Source: Pseudomonadota bacterium (GTDB lineage Bacteria > Pseudomonadota > Gammaproteobacteria > Steroidobacterales > Steroidobacteraceae). Taken from it: DNA of 64,000 nt. The number at the start of each line of letters is the position of its first letter. The first letter of the stretch is position 1. Both the position numbers and the translations under genes were made by a program. The notes under the pieces are model-generated. The model saw only the letters and a program-made list of their open reading frames with translations, ran no database searches and was not told the DNA's origin. Below, in pieces: positions 47,497 to 57,385 of this stretch. The stretch is taken from the NCBI GenBank assembly GCA_023391335.1, contig JAEWBG010000098.1, forward strand, positions 1-64,000, written 5' to 3'.

Positions 47497-48510
47497 TTAG
47501 CGAGGATGCAGCGGACTACTTGCTCGAGGCGTATTCGATGGACGTTCGAACTCGCGAACTTCTTGCCGCAGTTTTTCGATGCGATGAACCGTGAGCGGTA
47601 CACCCCGATCATCCTGCAGCGTTCCGCCAAGCGACTGCTGCAGCCGTCGCGCGCAGGCGATCATCTCATTCAACGCGTGCATGCCAGGAACTGAAGCCGG
47701 CAACTGCGCGAAGAGAGTCACACCCGGATATTGAACGCTCTGCATCGCATCAGGATCAAAAGATCCCGGCTCGACCATGCTCGCCACGCTGAAGATGCTC
47801 GAGCCGTCCTGATGCAAGCGGTGAAAGATTCCGTACTTCCCGTGGCTCAATTCCTCTGCAAGCATCACTTCGAGCAAACGCCCACCTTCGATGCGATGCG
47901 GTGCGGCAGCTAAGCGCAACGACAGAATCTTCCTGCGCTCCACGCGCTTTGGCGGCGGTGCATCCCCGCTCGAAAGCGTCGGAGCGAGTGCCTCTGGTTC
48001 ATCGCGGCGATCCACCGCTCCCGACGGATTTGCCTGGGAAGAAGCTGCCTCAGGTTCCGAATAGTCGAGCATGCTCGAATCTGTGCGTTCGACGGTCGAG
48101 AACTGCGCAGTCTCCTCGGGATCGCTGAAGGTTGGCTCGATGCGACCTCGCCACGTCTCATTGGGCGAAAACTTCGGCAAGCTCGCGGTGCGCGTGAATG
48201 CACTGTCCTCGTGACTCTCGACCGGTGGTCTTTCAGCACGCGGCGACCGCTCTACGTAAGTAGGCTCCTCTTCGACGCTAGAAATCTCCGGCTCAGGCTC
48301 GTAACGCTCCTCGGGCACGGAATCGAAATCAGTGCGCTCAAATCGATCCGCGGCGGATTCCCCTTCGATGGTATGGAAGGCAGGCTCAGGTCGCACGCGC
48401 ACGATTGCATCTTCGGACGGGACAGAACGCGAACCCCGCCGTCCCCAAAGATAGATCGCGGCCAATACCACGATCGAAAAACCCAACAAAATCCACCGAA
48501 GTTCAGGCAT
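47497..48510 (-). CDS. zipA: cell division protein ZipA
   Basis: ZipA tethers FtsZ to the membrane. The 337-residue protein has an N-terminal membrane helix (about 5-23), a long acidic Pro/Glu/Ser linker to about 195, and the C-terminal FtsZ-binding domain with KILSLRLAA, GKYGIFHRLHQDG, SVASMVEPGSFD and VTLFAQLP. ZipA is confined to Gammaproteobacteria, which supports the taxonomic reading. It begins 3 bp after smc. Confidence 0.93.
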   Translation of the reverse strand: MPELRWILLGFSIVVLAAIYLWGRRGSRSVPSEDAIVRVRPEPAFHTIEGESAADRFERTDFDSVPEERYEPEPEISSVEEEPTYVERSPRAERPPVESHEDSAFTRTASLPKFSPNETWRGRIEPTFSDPEETAQFSTVERTDSSMLDYSEPEAASSQANPSGAVDRRDEPEALAPTLSSGDAPPPKRVERRKILSLRLAAAPHRIEGGRLLEVMLAEELSHGKYGIFHRLHQDGSSIFSVASMVEPGSFDPDAMQSVQYPGVTLFAQLPASVPGMHALNEMIACARRLQQSLGGTLQDDRGVPLTVHRIEKLRQEVREFERPSNTPRASSPLHPR

Positions 48511-48513
48511 CGC

Positions 48514-51500
48514 TCACATCGCCGCCATCCGCACTGCTTCATCCACATCCACTGCCACCAGCCGCGAACATCCCGGCTCGTGCATCGTCACGCCCAGCAA
48601 CTGCGACGCCAATTCCATCGTCGTTTTGTTATGTGTGATGAAGATGAACTGCACGCGACTGGACATCTCTTTCACTGTCTCGCAGAAGCGTCCCACGTTG
48701 TTGTCATCCAACGGCGCGTCCACTTCGTCCAGCAGACAGAACGGTGCAGGATTCAGTTCGAAGATCGAGAACACCAATGCGACCGCCGTCAGTGCCTTCT
48801 CGCCGCCCGAGAGCTGATTGATCGTGCTGTTACGCTTGCCAGGCGGACGCGCCATGATCGAGACGCCCGCACTCAGAATGTCTTCACCGGCCAATTCCAG
48901 ATACGCGTGACCGCCGCCGAACAAGCGCGGGAAGCGCTCCTTCAAACCCGCATTCACACGATCGAACGTATCCTGGAAACGCGAACGCGTTTCCTTGTCG
49001 ATTTTGCGGATCGCCGTTTCCAGCGTCTCAAGCGCGTCGGTGAGGTCCTTGAACTGCTTATCCAAGTACTCCTTGCGCTCGGATTGCTCTTTGAACTCGT
49101 CGATCGCGGCCAGATTCACCTGGCCTAAGCGCTCGATCTTCTGCGTGATCTCTGCGAGGTTCTGCTCCCACGCGCCCACTTCCGCCTCCGGCGGCATTTC
49201 TTGATAGACGGTTGCAAGTTCGAACTGCGTTGCTGCGAATTGCTCCAGCATCGTTTCGCGGCGCACCTTCAATTCCTGCGCCGCCATACGCACGTCTTCC
49301 AAGTGAGTACGCGCTTCTTCGACTGCGGCTTCCGCGTCCATGCGGGCCTGATCGAGCGAACGCATGCGTCCTTCGGCTCCTTCGAGTGTCTCGCGGGCAG
49401 CGGACAGCTCTTGTTCCACCTCGATACGCTTCTGCAATGAGACCTCGAGGGCCTCACCGAGCGCCTGCAGAGGAGCCTCTCCTTCAGCGAGTTGCTGAGT
49501 CAGTTCGTCACGTCTCACCTGCAACTGCGTAAGCTGCTGTCGCAAACGATCCAGGCCCGCCGTGATTGAAGTCAGTGCCGAGCGCTTGGACTCGACGCGG
49601 ATCGCTACGTCTTGCGCACCATCGCGATCGGCTTGTGCCTGCGAACGTTTGAAGCTCAGGTTGTTGCGCAACTCGTCGCGCTCGTGCTCGAGATCGGCAC
49701 GCTGCGAATCGAATTCCGCCATGGCATCCATGCCTTCCTGCAGCCGCTCGCGCGCTTCGGCAACGGAGCTCGCAATGCGCTCATGGTGCTGCTCTAGTTC
49801 TTCACGCTCGTCGCCGATGCGACGCACGCGCTCGGCGGTTTGCTCAGCCTTGGTCCGCAGAGAGGAGATTTGAGCGGAGATCTCGCTGTGCGCACGATGC
49901 AAACGATTCACTTCGCCTTGGAGCGAGTCGCGCAGCTGTTCCTGTTCGGAGAGCTGAGAACGCGCTTCTTCCAGTTGACCGCGCACGCCTTCCAGTTGCG
50001 CTTCGGCGGCTGCAACCGCTTCTCGCAGATCGCGCATTTCCTTTTCGCGTTCGATCACACCTTCATGCACATCTTTATCGCGGCTGACACGCAACCAATC
50101 GCGGCCGATCCACACGCCGTCACGGGTGATGACCGACTCGCCATCGACAAGGCTCTGGCGCATCGCGAGCGCTTCGTGAAGCGAATCAACCGCAACGATA
50201 CCCTTCAAGAGCGCAGAGATAGCGGCAGGTCCGCGCACCCGAGACAAGAGATGCCGCGAATCACCATCGGATGCAGCCGTTTCGCCTTGCGCGAAGAACG
50301 ACACGGACCCCATGGTGAGACTATCTAGACGCTCCGCAATGGAATCGATCGTGTCCACGCCGACGGCTTCGAGATACGAGCCCAGAACGGTTTCAACCGC
50401 GCGTCCCCAACCGGATTCGACAGTCAATTGCTGGGCGAGACGGGGCCGGTCAGCCAACGTGTTCGCGCTGAGCCATTCGCTGACTTTGCCCTTTGCGACC
50501 CCTAGCGCCGCTTGCTGCAGTGCCTGCAAAGAAAGGAGCTTGCCCTGACCTTCTTGCAGGGTGTGGCGCGCTCGGTCAGCAGCACTCACCAACGAACGCT
50601 CCCGCTCTCGCAACTCTTGCACGCGCTCGATCGCACCGCGCAATTGTTCGGCCGCAGCTTCGCCTTGGCCACGCGTATCGCCTTCCTGGGTTTCCAGTTC
50701 GCTCACCCGCGATGTGACATCGCTCGCGTTCAACTGATCCAGTTCCGCACCGAGGCGCTCACGCTGCGACGCAAGGCGCTGCAGTTGCTGTTCGAGCTGT
50801 TCGATGCGGGCGCGTTCGACTTGAGTCTTTTCGCTGGCCGCGCGCGAGGCGCGATTGAAGTCTTCCCAACGCTCTTGCCACTCCTGCATCGACTCTTCGG
50901 CCTGAGACAAGCTTTCAGCCGACATGCGCTCGCGTTCGCGAGCGGCCACGAGTCCCGGCTCGAGCTGTTCGAGTTCGCGACGCAAGTCTTCGATCTGTCC
51001 CTCATCGCGCGTTAAGTGCAAGCTCGCCTCGCTCGCACCGCGTTCTGCTTGTTCCAGATCTTGTCTTTGGCGTTGGCGCAGCTCGCGGCCGTGTTGAATC
51101 GATTGTTCGGTGCGCGAGATTTCGGCACCGATTTGATAGTAGCGGCCTTGCACCGCATTCAATGCTTCTGACTTCTCTGTGAATTCCTCGCGGGCCGTTT
51201 CGATCGACGATTCAATCGAACGCAGTTGAGCGATCGCAGCCTGCATGGCCGTATCGCGCTCGCGCAGAATGCCTTCTTTCGACTGCGAGTCTTGTTCCAT
51301 CACTCGCAAACGCAACGCCAGCAGTTCGGCTGCGACCTTGCGCTCTTCTTGCTTGAGTGTCTGATAACGGCGCGCCGTGGCTGCCTGCCGTTGCAGATGA
51401 CGCAATTGCTTGTCGACCTCTTCGCGCACGTCGCTCAAGCGTTCCAAGTTTTCCTTGGTGTGCGAGATGCGATTTTCGGTCTCGCGGCGGCGCTCCTTAT

Positions 51501-52017
51501 ATTTGGAAATACCGGCTGCTTCCTCGATGAATCCGCGCAGCTCTTCGGGACGCGCTTCGATGACGCGCGAAATCATGCCTTGCTCGATGATGGCGTAGCT
51601 GCGAGCACCTAAGCCGGTTCCTAAAAATAGTTGCGTGATGTCTTTGCGTCGGCAACGCGTGCCATTCAAAAAGTACGCGGATGTTCCGTCGCGGGAAACG
51701 ACACGCTTCAATGCCACTTCGTTGAAGCCCGCATATTGACCAGCCAACGTGCCATCGGAATTGTCGAACACGAGTTCGACCGAAGCGGTGCCGACCGGCT
51801 TACGCGAAGCGGACCCGTTGAATACGACGTCCGCCATGGAATCGCCGCGCAAATGTTTCGCAGAGATCTCGCCCATCACCCAGCGGACTGCATCGATGAT
51901 GTTGGACTTGCCGCACCCGTTGGGGCCGACGACGCCGATCAAGTTGCTGGGAAAGCTGACTGAGGTGGGGTCGACGAAGGACTTAAAGCCCGCCAACTTG
52001 ATTTTGCTAAGGCGCAT
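48514..52017 (-). CDS. smc: chromosome segregation protein SMC
   Basis: Smc is the condensin ATPase. The 1167-residue protein has the N-terminal IKLAGFKSFVDPTSVSFP and Walker A GPNGCGKSNIIDAVRW, two long coiled coils around a hinge at about 510-670, and the C-terminal signature INQLSGGEKALTAVALVFS with Walker B CLLDEVDAPLDDNN. Start ATG 52017 (MRLSKIKLAGF) is conserved. ScpA and ScpB partners are encoded 8 kb away. The 288-bp gap to dksA is a divergent control region. Confidence 0.97.
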   Translation of the reverse strand: MRLSKIKLAGFKSFVDPTSVSFPSNLIGVVGPNGCGKSNIIDAVRWVMGEISAKHLRGDSMADVVFNGSASRKPVGTASVELVFDNSDGTLAGQYAGFNEVALKRVVSRDGTSAYFLNGTRCRRKDITQLFLGTGLGARSYAIIEQGMISRVIEARPEELRGFIEEAAGISKYKERRRETENRISHTKENLERLSDVREEVDKQLRHLQRQAATARRYQTLKQEERKVAAELLALRLRVMEQDSQSKEGILRERDTAMQAAIAQLRSIESSIETAREEFTEKSEALNAVQGRYYQIGAEISRTEQSIQHGRELRQRQRQDLEQAERGASEASLHLTRDEGQIEDLRRELEQLEPGLVAARERERMSAESLSQAEESMQEWQERWEDFNRASRAASEKTQVERARIEQLEQQLQRLASQRERLGAELDQLNASDVTSRVSELETQEGDTRGQGEAAAEQLRGAIERVQELRERERSLVSAADRARHTLQEGQGKLLSLQALQQAALGVAKGKVSEWLSANTLADRPRLAQQLTVESGWGRAVETVLGSYLEAVGVDTIDSIAERLDSLTMGSVSFFAQGETAASDGDSRHLLSRVRGPAAISALLKGIVAVDSLHEALAMRQSLVDGESVITRDGVWIGRDWLRVSRDKDVHEGVIEREKEMRDLREAVAAAEAQLEGVRGQLEEARSQLSEQEQLRDSLQGEVNRLHRAHSEISAQISSLRTKAEQTAERVRRIGDEREELEQHHERIASSVAEARERLQEGMDAMAEFDSQRADLEHERDELRNNLSFKRSQAQADRDGAQDVAIRVESKRSALTSITAGLDRLRQQLTQLQVRRDELTQQLAEGEAPLQALGEALEVSLQKRIEVEQELSAARETLEGAEGRMRSLDQARMDAEAAVEEARTHLEDVRMAAQELKVRRETMLEQFAATQFELATVYQEMPPEAEVGAWEQNLAEITQKIERLGQVNLAAIDEFKEQSERKEYLDKQFKDLTDALETLETAIRKIDKETRSRFQDTFDRVNAGLKERFPRLFGGGHAYLELAGEDILSAGVSIMARPPGKRNSTINQLSGGEKALTAVALVFSIFELNPAPFCLLDEVDAPLDDNNVGRFCETVKEMSSRVQFIFITHNKTTMELASQLLGVTMHEPGCSRLVAVDVDEAVRMAAM

Positions 52018-52256
52018 TGCGCTCCTGACCAATTGTGCTTGGGACCGTCTCGTGGACGAGCCAGTCGCGATTCGACGATCTGCTGCTCGACAACCAAAGA
52101 TGTCGATGAGCAGGCGGTGGATTTGGCACGGTAGTGTATGTGAATCCCATCGCGGTGTGGGCACCGGCTTGGGTGCGTTTTCGAACGCTTTCGATCTGCT
52201 GGATTCCCTGTCGGACACCGGCTAATCGCGCCGCTGTACCTATGAAGCGCCGTCTG

Positions 52257-52262
52257 TATAAT
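52257..52262 (+). promoter_or_regulatory. candidate dksA -10 element with GC-rich discriminator
   Basis: A perfect TATAAT is followed by CGCGCCCC up to the likely start of transcription, about 40 nt before the dksA ATG. The -35 region is weak. A G+C-rich discriminator is the hallmark of promoters inhibited by ppGpp and DksA, so autoregulation is plausible. The smc-dksA spacer (52018-52305) otherwise shows no gene. Confidence 0.45.
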
Positions 52263-52305
52263 CGCGCCCCTCGTTGGAAACGACTGCCCTGCGGAGGCTC
52301 TCTAG

Positions 52306-53118
52306 ATGGCGGCAAAAAAACCGTCTGCGAAGGCGACCAAGGCCAAGAAGACTGTGGTGAAGAAAGCTGATTCGCCGAAGAAATCTTCGGCGAAAAAAGC
52401 GGCCGCCCCGGCTCGTAAGCCTGCCGCCCCGCCCCCGCGTCCAGCTGCAAAGCCTGCAGCGAAAGCAGCCGCTTCCGCTCCCGTTAAACCAGCCAAGGCC
52501 GCGCCTGCTCCCAAGCCTGTGCCTGCAGCCTCGGCTAAACCCGCAGCCCCCGCCGCTGCGAAGGCTACAGCGATCGTGCGACCCGCACCCGTACCTCCTC
52601 CTCCATCGCAACAGAACGACGCCGACGCAAACGCGGCCGATGCCGAAGAAGGCGATGGTTCAGACGTCACCAGCACTAACTTGCTGGCTGGCCCCCGGAA
52701 CGTAAAGCCATACATTCCGCGGCGTGGCGAACAGTACATGAGCAAGGAGCAGCTCGAGCACTTTCGCCAAATCCTCAACACTTGGAAGCGCGATCTGATG
52801 CAAGAGGTCGATCGCACCGTGCTGCACATGAAGGACGAAGCAGCCAACTTCCCTGACCCGAACGATCGCGCCACGCAGGAATCCGAGTTCAGCCTGGAAC
52901 TGCGTACCCGTGATCGCGAACGCAAGCTGATCCGCAAGATCGACGAAGCGATCAAACGCATCGAAGACGGCAGCTATGGCTATTGCGTGGAAACGGGTGA
53001 GGAAATCGGCATCAAGCGCCTTGAAGCCCGCCCTGTCGCAACCTTGTGCGTAGAAGCACAAGAGCGCCGCGAACGTCGCGAAAAGCAATACGGCGATCGC
53101 GACGACCGCTATCGCTAA
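52306..53118 (+). CDS. dksA: DksA with histone H1-like N-terminal extension and two-Cys finger
   Basis: DksA binds the RNA polymerase secondary channel and works with ppGpp. The 270-residue protein has about 130 N-terminal residues of Lys/Ala/Pro repeats absent from the 151-residue E. coli DksA. It then has the coiled-coil with the tip FPDPNDRA (D184, D187, A189) and a C-terminal globular domain. The finger is C227-x2-T230 and C248-x2-A251, the zinc-independent CTCA form described for Pseudomonas DksA2, rather than four cysteines. ATG 52306 follows a GCGGAGG site. Confidence 0.95.
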   Translation: MAAKKPSAKATKAKKTVVKKADSPKKSSAKKAAAPARKPAAPPPRPAAKPAAKAAASAPVKPAKAAPAPKPVPAASAKPAAPAAAKATAIVRPAPVPPPPSQQNDADANAADAEEGDGSDVTSTNLLAGPRNVKPYIPRRGEQYMSKEQLEHFRQILNTWKRDLMQEVDRTVLHMKDEAANFPDPNDRATQESEFSLELRTRDRERKLIRKIDEAIKRIEDGSYGYCVETGEEIGIKRLEARPVATLCVEAQERRERREKQYGDRDDRYR

Positions 53119-54052
53119 GCAGGCGCAACCGCCTCACAAACGGCCGCCATACCGCGGCCGTTTTGCTCCCTCGCCCACCGGGCTTTTGCACTTCGGTTCC
53201 CTCGTCACAGCCGTCGGGAGCTATCTCGACGCGCGCCATCATCACGGCGAGTGGCTGGTCCGCATCGAAGACTTAGATCGGCCCCGCACCGTGCCCGGCA
53301 GCGCCGATTCGATCCTTCAGACGCTCGATACGCTGGGCTTCGAGTTCGATCGCGCCGTACTCAGACAAAGCAGTCGCGATGACGCCTACGCGGATGCGCT
53401 CGATCAGTTGCGTGCGAACGGGGATGTATTCGATTGCTCCTGCAGCCGCGCCGAACTCGCCCTCTCCCGTCCGGGTCAATCGGGAATGACAGACGAACTG
53501 TTCTACCCCGGCTGGTGCCGTAACGGCATCCGCGATTCCAACAAGCCGTGCGCCGTTCGATTTCGAGTCCGCCCCAGCCGCATCGACTTCAACGATAGGA
53601 TTCAAGGTCCACAGAGTTTTGACTTGGCAACGGATTGCGGCGACTTCGTCGTGCGCCGTAAGGACGGTTTGTATGCCTATCAGTTGGCCGTTGTCGTGGA
53701 CGACGCTTATCAATCGATCACTCACGTGGTTCGCGGCGCCGACCTACTGAGCAGTACGCCTCGGCAAATAGCGCTGCAACGCGCCCTGTGCCTGCCCACA
53801 CCCAAATACGCACATTTGCCGGTAGCCACCGACGGCAATGGGATCAAACTCTCGAAATCACAGGGTTCGGCTGCGGTTGATCCGAAACGTGCAGTGGATG
53901 AACTGCACCGAGCTCTGCGATTTTTGGCTCAGGAGCCGCCGGAGGATCTGCTCCGGGGGCAGGTATCAACACTCTGGGAATGGGCCTTCGAACACTGGTG
54001 TATTCAATCTCTACAAGGGCGCCTGGCAGCCTGCGTTGACGCATCTGGGTAA
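53111..54052 (+). CDS. gluQ: glutamyl-Q tRNA(Asp) synthetase, start codon unclear
   Basis: GluQRS attaches glutamate to queuosine in tRNA-Asp. The protein has the class I motif RGRFAPSPTGLLHFGSL, IEDLDRPRTVPG, the zinc ligands in DCSCSRAEL and FYPGWCRNG, and a KMSKS-like IKLSKSQGS. No ATG, GTG or TTG lies between the last upstream stop and the essential RFAPSPTG motif; the first such codon, TTG 53186, would remove it. I set the start provisionally at an ATC (53111) that overlaps the dksA stop. Coding similarity is clear from about 53147. A frameshift from dksA or a sequence error are other possibilities. Confidence 0.8.
   Translation: MAKQAQPPHKRPPYRGRFAPSPTGLLHFGSLVTAVGSYLDARHHHGEWLVRIEDLDRPRTVPGSADSILQTLDTLGFEFDRAVLRQSSRDDAYADALDQLRANGDVFDCSCSRAELALSRPGQSGMTDELFYPGWCRNGIRDSNKPCAVRFRVRPSRIDFNDRIQGPQSFDLATDCGDFVVRRKDGLYAYQLAVVVDDAYQSITHVVRGADLLSSTPRQIALQRALCLPTPKYAHLPVATDGNGIKLSKSQGSAAVDPKRAVDELHRALRFLAQEPPEDLLRGQVSTLWEWAFEHWCIQSLQGRLAACVDASG
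53138..53164 (+). terminator. terminator-like hairpin after dksA, inside the gluQ 5' end
   Basis: AAACGGCCG and CGGCCGTTT form a perfect 9-bp stem with an 8-base loop, followed by one more T. It lies 20 bp after the dksA stop. The same bases encode the gluQ segment just before RFAPSPTG, so dksA termination and gluQ expression would be opposed. Confidence 0.65.
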
Positions 54053-54138
54053 CGTGGGTTTCGGCGCGAGGATGGACTAACATGAACGCGCTACAGACAG
54101 GATCGGTTCTGAGCTCCGAAAAGCCACGAGGAGCCTTC

Positions 54139-54657
54139 ATGAGCGAGCCGCGGGTCATCAAGAAGTATCCGAATCGCCGTCTCTACGACACCGTCGAGAG
54201 CCGGTACATCACGCTCGCAGATATTCGACGCTTAGTGACAGAAGGCATCGAATTCGTCGTCATCGACAAGAAGAGCCAGGAGGACATCACTCGATCCATT
54301 CTCCTGCAAGTCATCGCCGAGCAAGAGCACACGGGCGAACCGTTGATGAGCCAGGACTTCCTGAGCCAGATCATCCGTTCGTACGGCAGCGCCATGCAGA
54401 GCTTCGTCGGCAGCTACTTGGAACAGAGCTTGAAGATGCTTTCAGGCCAGCAGCAGCAGATCCGCGAACAGATGCGCGGAATGATGGGAAGTGATGCTTA
54501 CGACAACCTAGCCACGCTCACTCAAAAGAACATCGAACGTTGGCGCTCGATGCAAGAAGACGTTTTGAAGGCGATGAGCGGAACGCTGGCTGCACGCTCG
54601 AATCCGACCAAGACAGGTAGCGAATCCGGCGAAGAGTCCCAAGAAGAGCCTTCGTGA
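54139..54657 (+). CDS. PhaR-type polyhydroxyalkanoate synthesis regulator
   Basis: The 172-residue protein starts with MSEPRVIKKYPNRRLYDTVE and SRYITLADIRRLV, the PHB/PHA-accumulation regulator DNA-binding domain, then a second domain (DITRSILLQVIAEQEHTGEP) and a Gln-rich coiled coil. PhaR proteins repress phasin genes and bind PHA granules. No phaC or phasin is nearby. ATG 54139 is chosen because GAGGAG lies six bases upstream; the frame is open from 54082. Confidence 0.87.
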   Translation: MSEPRVIKKYPNRRLYDTVESRYITLADIRRLVTEGIEFVVIDKKSQEDITRSILLQVIAEQEHTGEPLMSQDFLSQIIRSYGSAMQSFVGSYLEQSLKMLSGQQQQIREQMRGMMGSDAYDNLATLTQKNIERWRSMQEDVLKAMSGTLAARSNPTKTGSESGEESQEEPS

Positions 54658-54680
54658 AGCGGCTGACGCCGCTTCACGAA
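54651..54680. terminator. 13-bp perfect hairpin between phaR-like gene and pnp
   Basis: TTCGTGAAGCGGC and GCCGCTTCACGAA form a perfect 13-bp stem with a TGAC tetraloop. The left arm contains the phaR-like stop codon. There is no strong T-tract on either strand. It lies between convergent genes and could stop transcription from both sides. Confidence 0.6.
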
Positions 54681-54695
54681 CTTCATGCAAGACGA

Positions 54696-56783
54696 TTAAG
54701 CGGCGTCGACGTTGCGCATGCTCAGACGGATGCGCCCCTGACGATCGACTTCTAGTACCTTCACTCGTACCACATCGCCTTCCTTGAGCTTGTCGCTCAC
54801 GCGCTCGACACGCTCATCGGAAATCTGCGAGATGTGCACCAACCCGTCCTTGCCAGGCAGAATCGTGACGAAGGCGCCGAAATCCATCAGACGAACGACA
54901 CGGCCTTCATAAATTCGGCCGACTTCCACTTCCGCAGTGATGAGTTCGATACGGCGCTGAGCTTCGCGGCCCGAAACACCATCCACCGAGGCAATCTTGA
55001 CGGTACCGTCGTTTTCGATGTCGATCGTCGTGCCCGTCTCTTCCGTGATGGCGCGAATAACCGCCCCGCCCTTGCCGATGACTTCGCGAATCTTCTCCGG
55101 ATCGATCTTGATCGTGATGATCGAGGGCGCCCATTCGGACATCTTCGTGCGCGAGGCCGGCAGGACTTTATCCATCTGCTCGAGAATCGTCAGCCGTCCG
55201 GCTTTAGCTTGATCCAGCGCGACCTGCATGATCTCGCGAGTAATGCCGTTGATCTTGATGTCCATCTGCAGTGCGGTCACGCCGTCGCGAGTACCGGCCA
55301 CTTTGAAATCCATGTCGCCGAGGTGATCTTCATCGCCGAGGATATCCGTCAGCACTTGGAAGCGATCGCCTTCTTTGACGAGCCCCATCGCCACACCGGC
55401 AACCGATCCCTTCAACGGTACACCCGCATCCATCAACGCAAGGCTGGTGCCGCAGACGCTGGCCATCGAGCTCGAGCCGTTCGATTCGAGCACTTCAGAA
55501 ACGACGCGGATCACATACGGGAACGTGGTCATGTCCGGCATCACACCGGAGATGCCTCGGCGAGCCAGATTGCCGTGACCGATTTCGCGGCGCTTCGGCG
55601 AACCCATCATGCCGGTCTCGCCGACGCTGAATGGGGGGAAGTTGTAGTGAAGCATGAACGGCTCTTTGCGTTCGCCGCTCAAGGCATCAATGATTTGCGC
55701 GTCGCGGCCCGTGCCGAGCGTCGTCACTACCAGGGCCTGGGTTTCGCCACGAGTGAACAACGCCGAACCGTGCGTACGCGGTAGCACGCCGGTGCGAATC
55801 GAAATCGGGCGAACCGTCTTGGTATCGCGTCCATCGATACGCGGTGCGCCATCGATGATCCGCTTGCGGACGATGCGATATTCGAGATTGCCGAATTCCT
55901 TCGCGACTTCATCGCTGGTGTACTTCGGTGCATCGCCGCCCGCCAGCGCAGTTAGGACAGACTCGCGGATCTCTTGAATGCGGGACCGACGCGCCTGCTT
56001 CTCGGTGATCTGATAAGCGGACGCGAGGGCCGACTCGACTTGCGCGGCGACCGCCGCTTCGAGCGCCGAATTCTGGGCCGGAGCCTGCCAATTCCACGCC
56101 GGCTTACCTGCTTCTGCCTTCAGTTCGTTAATGGCTTTGATTGCAACCTGCATCTGTTCGTGGCCGAACACGACGGCACCAAGCATCACGTCTTCCGGCA
56201 GGCGATCAGCTTCGGATTCCACCATCAACACGGCTTCTGCCGTACCCGCGACCACGAGATCCAACTTCGATTCCTTCAGTTGGCTGTTGGTCGGGTTAAG
56301 GATGTACTGACCATCCTTGTAGCCGACTTTCGCGGCCGCGATTGGGCCTTGAAACGGCACACCGGAGAGCGCCAGAGCAGCCGATGCGCCCAGCAATGAA
56401 GGGATGTCAGCATCAATGTCGGGATTCAACGAGATCACGGTCGCGACGACTTGCACCTCATTGAAGAAATGTTCGGGGAACAGCGGTCGCAGCGGACGGT
56501 CGATCAAGCGCGAGGTCAAAGTCTCCTTCTCGGACGGACGACCTTCGCGTTTGAAGAACCCGCCGGGAATGCGTCCTGCGGCGTAGGTCTTCTCGATGTA
56601 GTTGACGGTCAGCGGAAAGAAATCCTTCTTCGGATCGACTTCCTTGCGAGCCACTGCAGTGACGAGGACGACGGTATCGCCCATCGACACGACGACCGAG
56701 CCATCAGCCTGCTTGGCTAGCTCGCCCGTTTCTAAAGTGACTTGGTGTTGCCCGAAGGGAAAGGTTTTTTTGATTACGTTCAC
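54696..56783 (-). CDS. pnp: polyribonucleotide nucleotidyltransferase (PNPase)
   Basis: PNPase degrades RNA phosphorolytically from the 3' end. The 695-residue protein has two RNase PH domains (the second with the catalytic [19 protein letters not shown]), a KH domain ([20 protein letters not shown]) and an S1 domain ([20 protein letters not shown]). The GTG at 56783 begins the conserved [10 protein letters not shown]. It lies after rpsO in the usual order. Confidence 0.97.
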   Translation of the reverse strand: MNVIKKTFPFGQHQVTLETGELAKQADGSVVVSMGDTVVLVTAVARKEVDPKKDFFPLTVNYIEKTYAAGRIPGGFFKREGRPSEKETLTSRLIDRPLRPLFPEHFFNEVQVVATVISLNPDIDADIPSLLGASAALALSGVPFQGPIAAAKVGYKDGQYILNPTNSQLKESKLDLVVAGTAEAVLMVESEADRLPEDVMLGAVVFGHEQMQVAIKAINELKAEAGKPAWNWQAPAQNSALEAAVAAQVESALASAYQITEKQARRSRIQEIRESVLTALAGGDAPKYTSDEVAKEFGNLEYRIVRKRIIDGAPRIDGRDTKTVRPISIRTGVLPRTHGSALFTRGETQALVVTTLGTGRDAQIIDALSGERKEPFMLHYNFPPFSVGETGMMGSPKRREIGHGNLARRGISGVMPDMTTFPYVIRVVSEVLESNGSSSMASVCGTSLALMDAGVPLKGSVAGVAMGLVKEGDRFQVLTDILGDEDHLGDMDFKVAGTRDGVTALQMDIKINGITREIMQVALDQAKAGRLTILEQMDKVLPASRTKMSEWAPSIITIKIDPEKIREVIGKGGAVIRAITEETGTTIDIENDGTVKIASVDGVSGREAQRRIELITAEVEVGRIYEGRVVRLMDFGAFVTILPGKDGLVHISQISDERVERVSDKLKEGDVVRVKVLEVDRQGRIRLSMRNVDAA

Positions 56784-56987
56784 GATACTTCCTAAGCCGG
56801 CAACGCCGGATCTAGACCGCCAGGTCTGTGAGGGTCGGATGAAAAAGCGGGGAATACGCAACGCCCGGCGCTCTCGCTAGAACCGTCAGCGGAAGATTCT
56901 GTTGGAGAATCATCACGACGACTGCGGGCATCCGGGCGGCGTTGAAAAGACAATGCGTGGAGGCCGGAACGGGTCCGGCGGCGTCAA
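56784..56987 (-). other. pnp leader / rpsO-pnp intergenic region
   Basis: This 204-bp spacer has no gene. A small stem GATTCT-GTTGG-AGAATC lies at 56895-56911. In E. coli the equivalent leader holds an RNase III site through which PNPase autoregulates; a similar role is possible here but the structure seen is short. Confidence 0.35.
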
Positions 56988-57257
56988 CTAGCGGCGCAAA
57001 CCAAGGCGAGTGACGACTTCCTGGTAACGCTCAGGCGCGGTGGACTTGAGGTAGTCGAGGAGCTTGCGGCGCTGATTCACCATCTTCAGCAAGCCGCGGC
57101 GCGAGGCGTGGTCGCGCTTGTGCGCGGAGAAGTGCTCGCCCAGATCGCTGATGCGTGCCGAGAGCAGCGCGATTTGCACTTCAGGTGATCCCGTATCGCT
57201 CGCATTGCGACGATATTGCTCGACGATTCCGACTTTCTGCTCGGTCGACAGTGACAT
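56988..57257 (-). CDS. rpsO: 30S ribosomal protein S15
   Basis: S15 binds the central domain of 16S rRNA. The 89-residue protein has the typical [20 protein letters not shown] start, [39 protein letters not shown] and [15 protein letters not shown] 57257 gives the standard length; an upstream ATG three codons earlier is disfavoured. Confidence 0.98.
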   Translation of the reverse strand: MSLSTEQKVGIVEQYRRNASDTGSPEVQIALLSARISDLGEHFSAHKRDHASRRGLLKMVNQRRKLLDYLKSTAPERYQEVVTRLGLRR

Positions 57258-57385
57258 CTTGCCCAATCCTCAATACGGCTCCGGATGCGGAGCCCAGTGT
57301 AATGGCCGATTTAAGAAGGCGCGCATTGTACTCGGGCGCCCGGTAATCTCAAGCAAAACCGCGGCATTAGGGCCACGTAGCGGCA

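Noticed and set aside
53012..53245. Minus-strand frame opposite the dksA-gluQ junction
   Set aside because: No homology; coding signal on the plus strand (DksA C-terminus, GluQRS N-terminus) is strong.
54834..55784. 316-codon plus-strand frame opposite pnp
   Set aside because: Shadow of pnp; no supporting signal.
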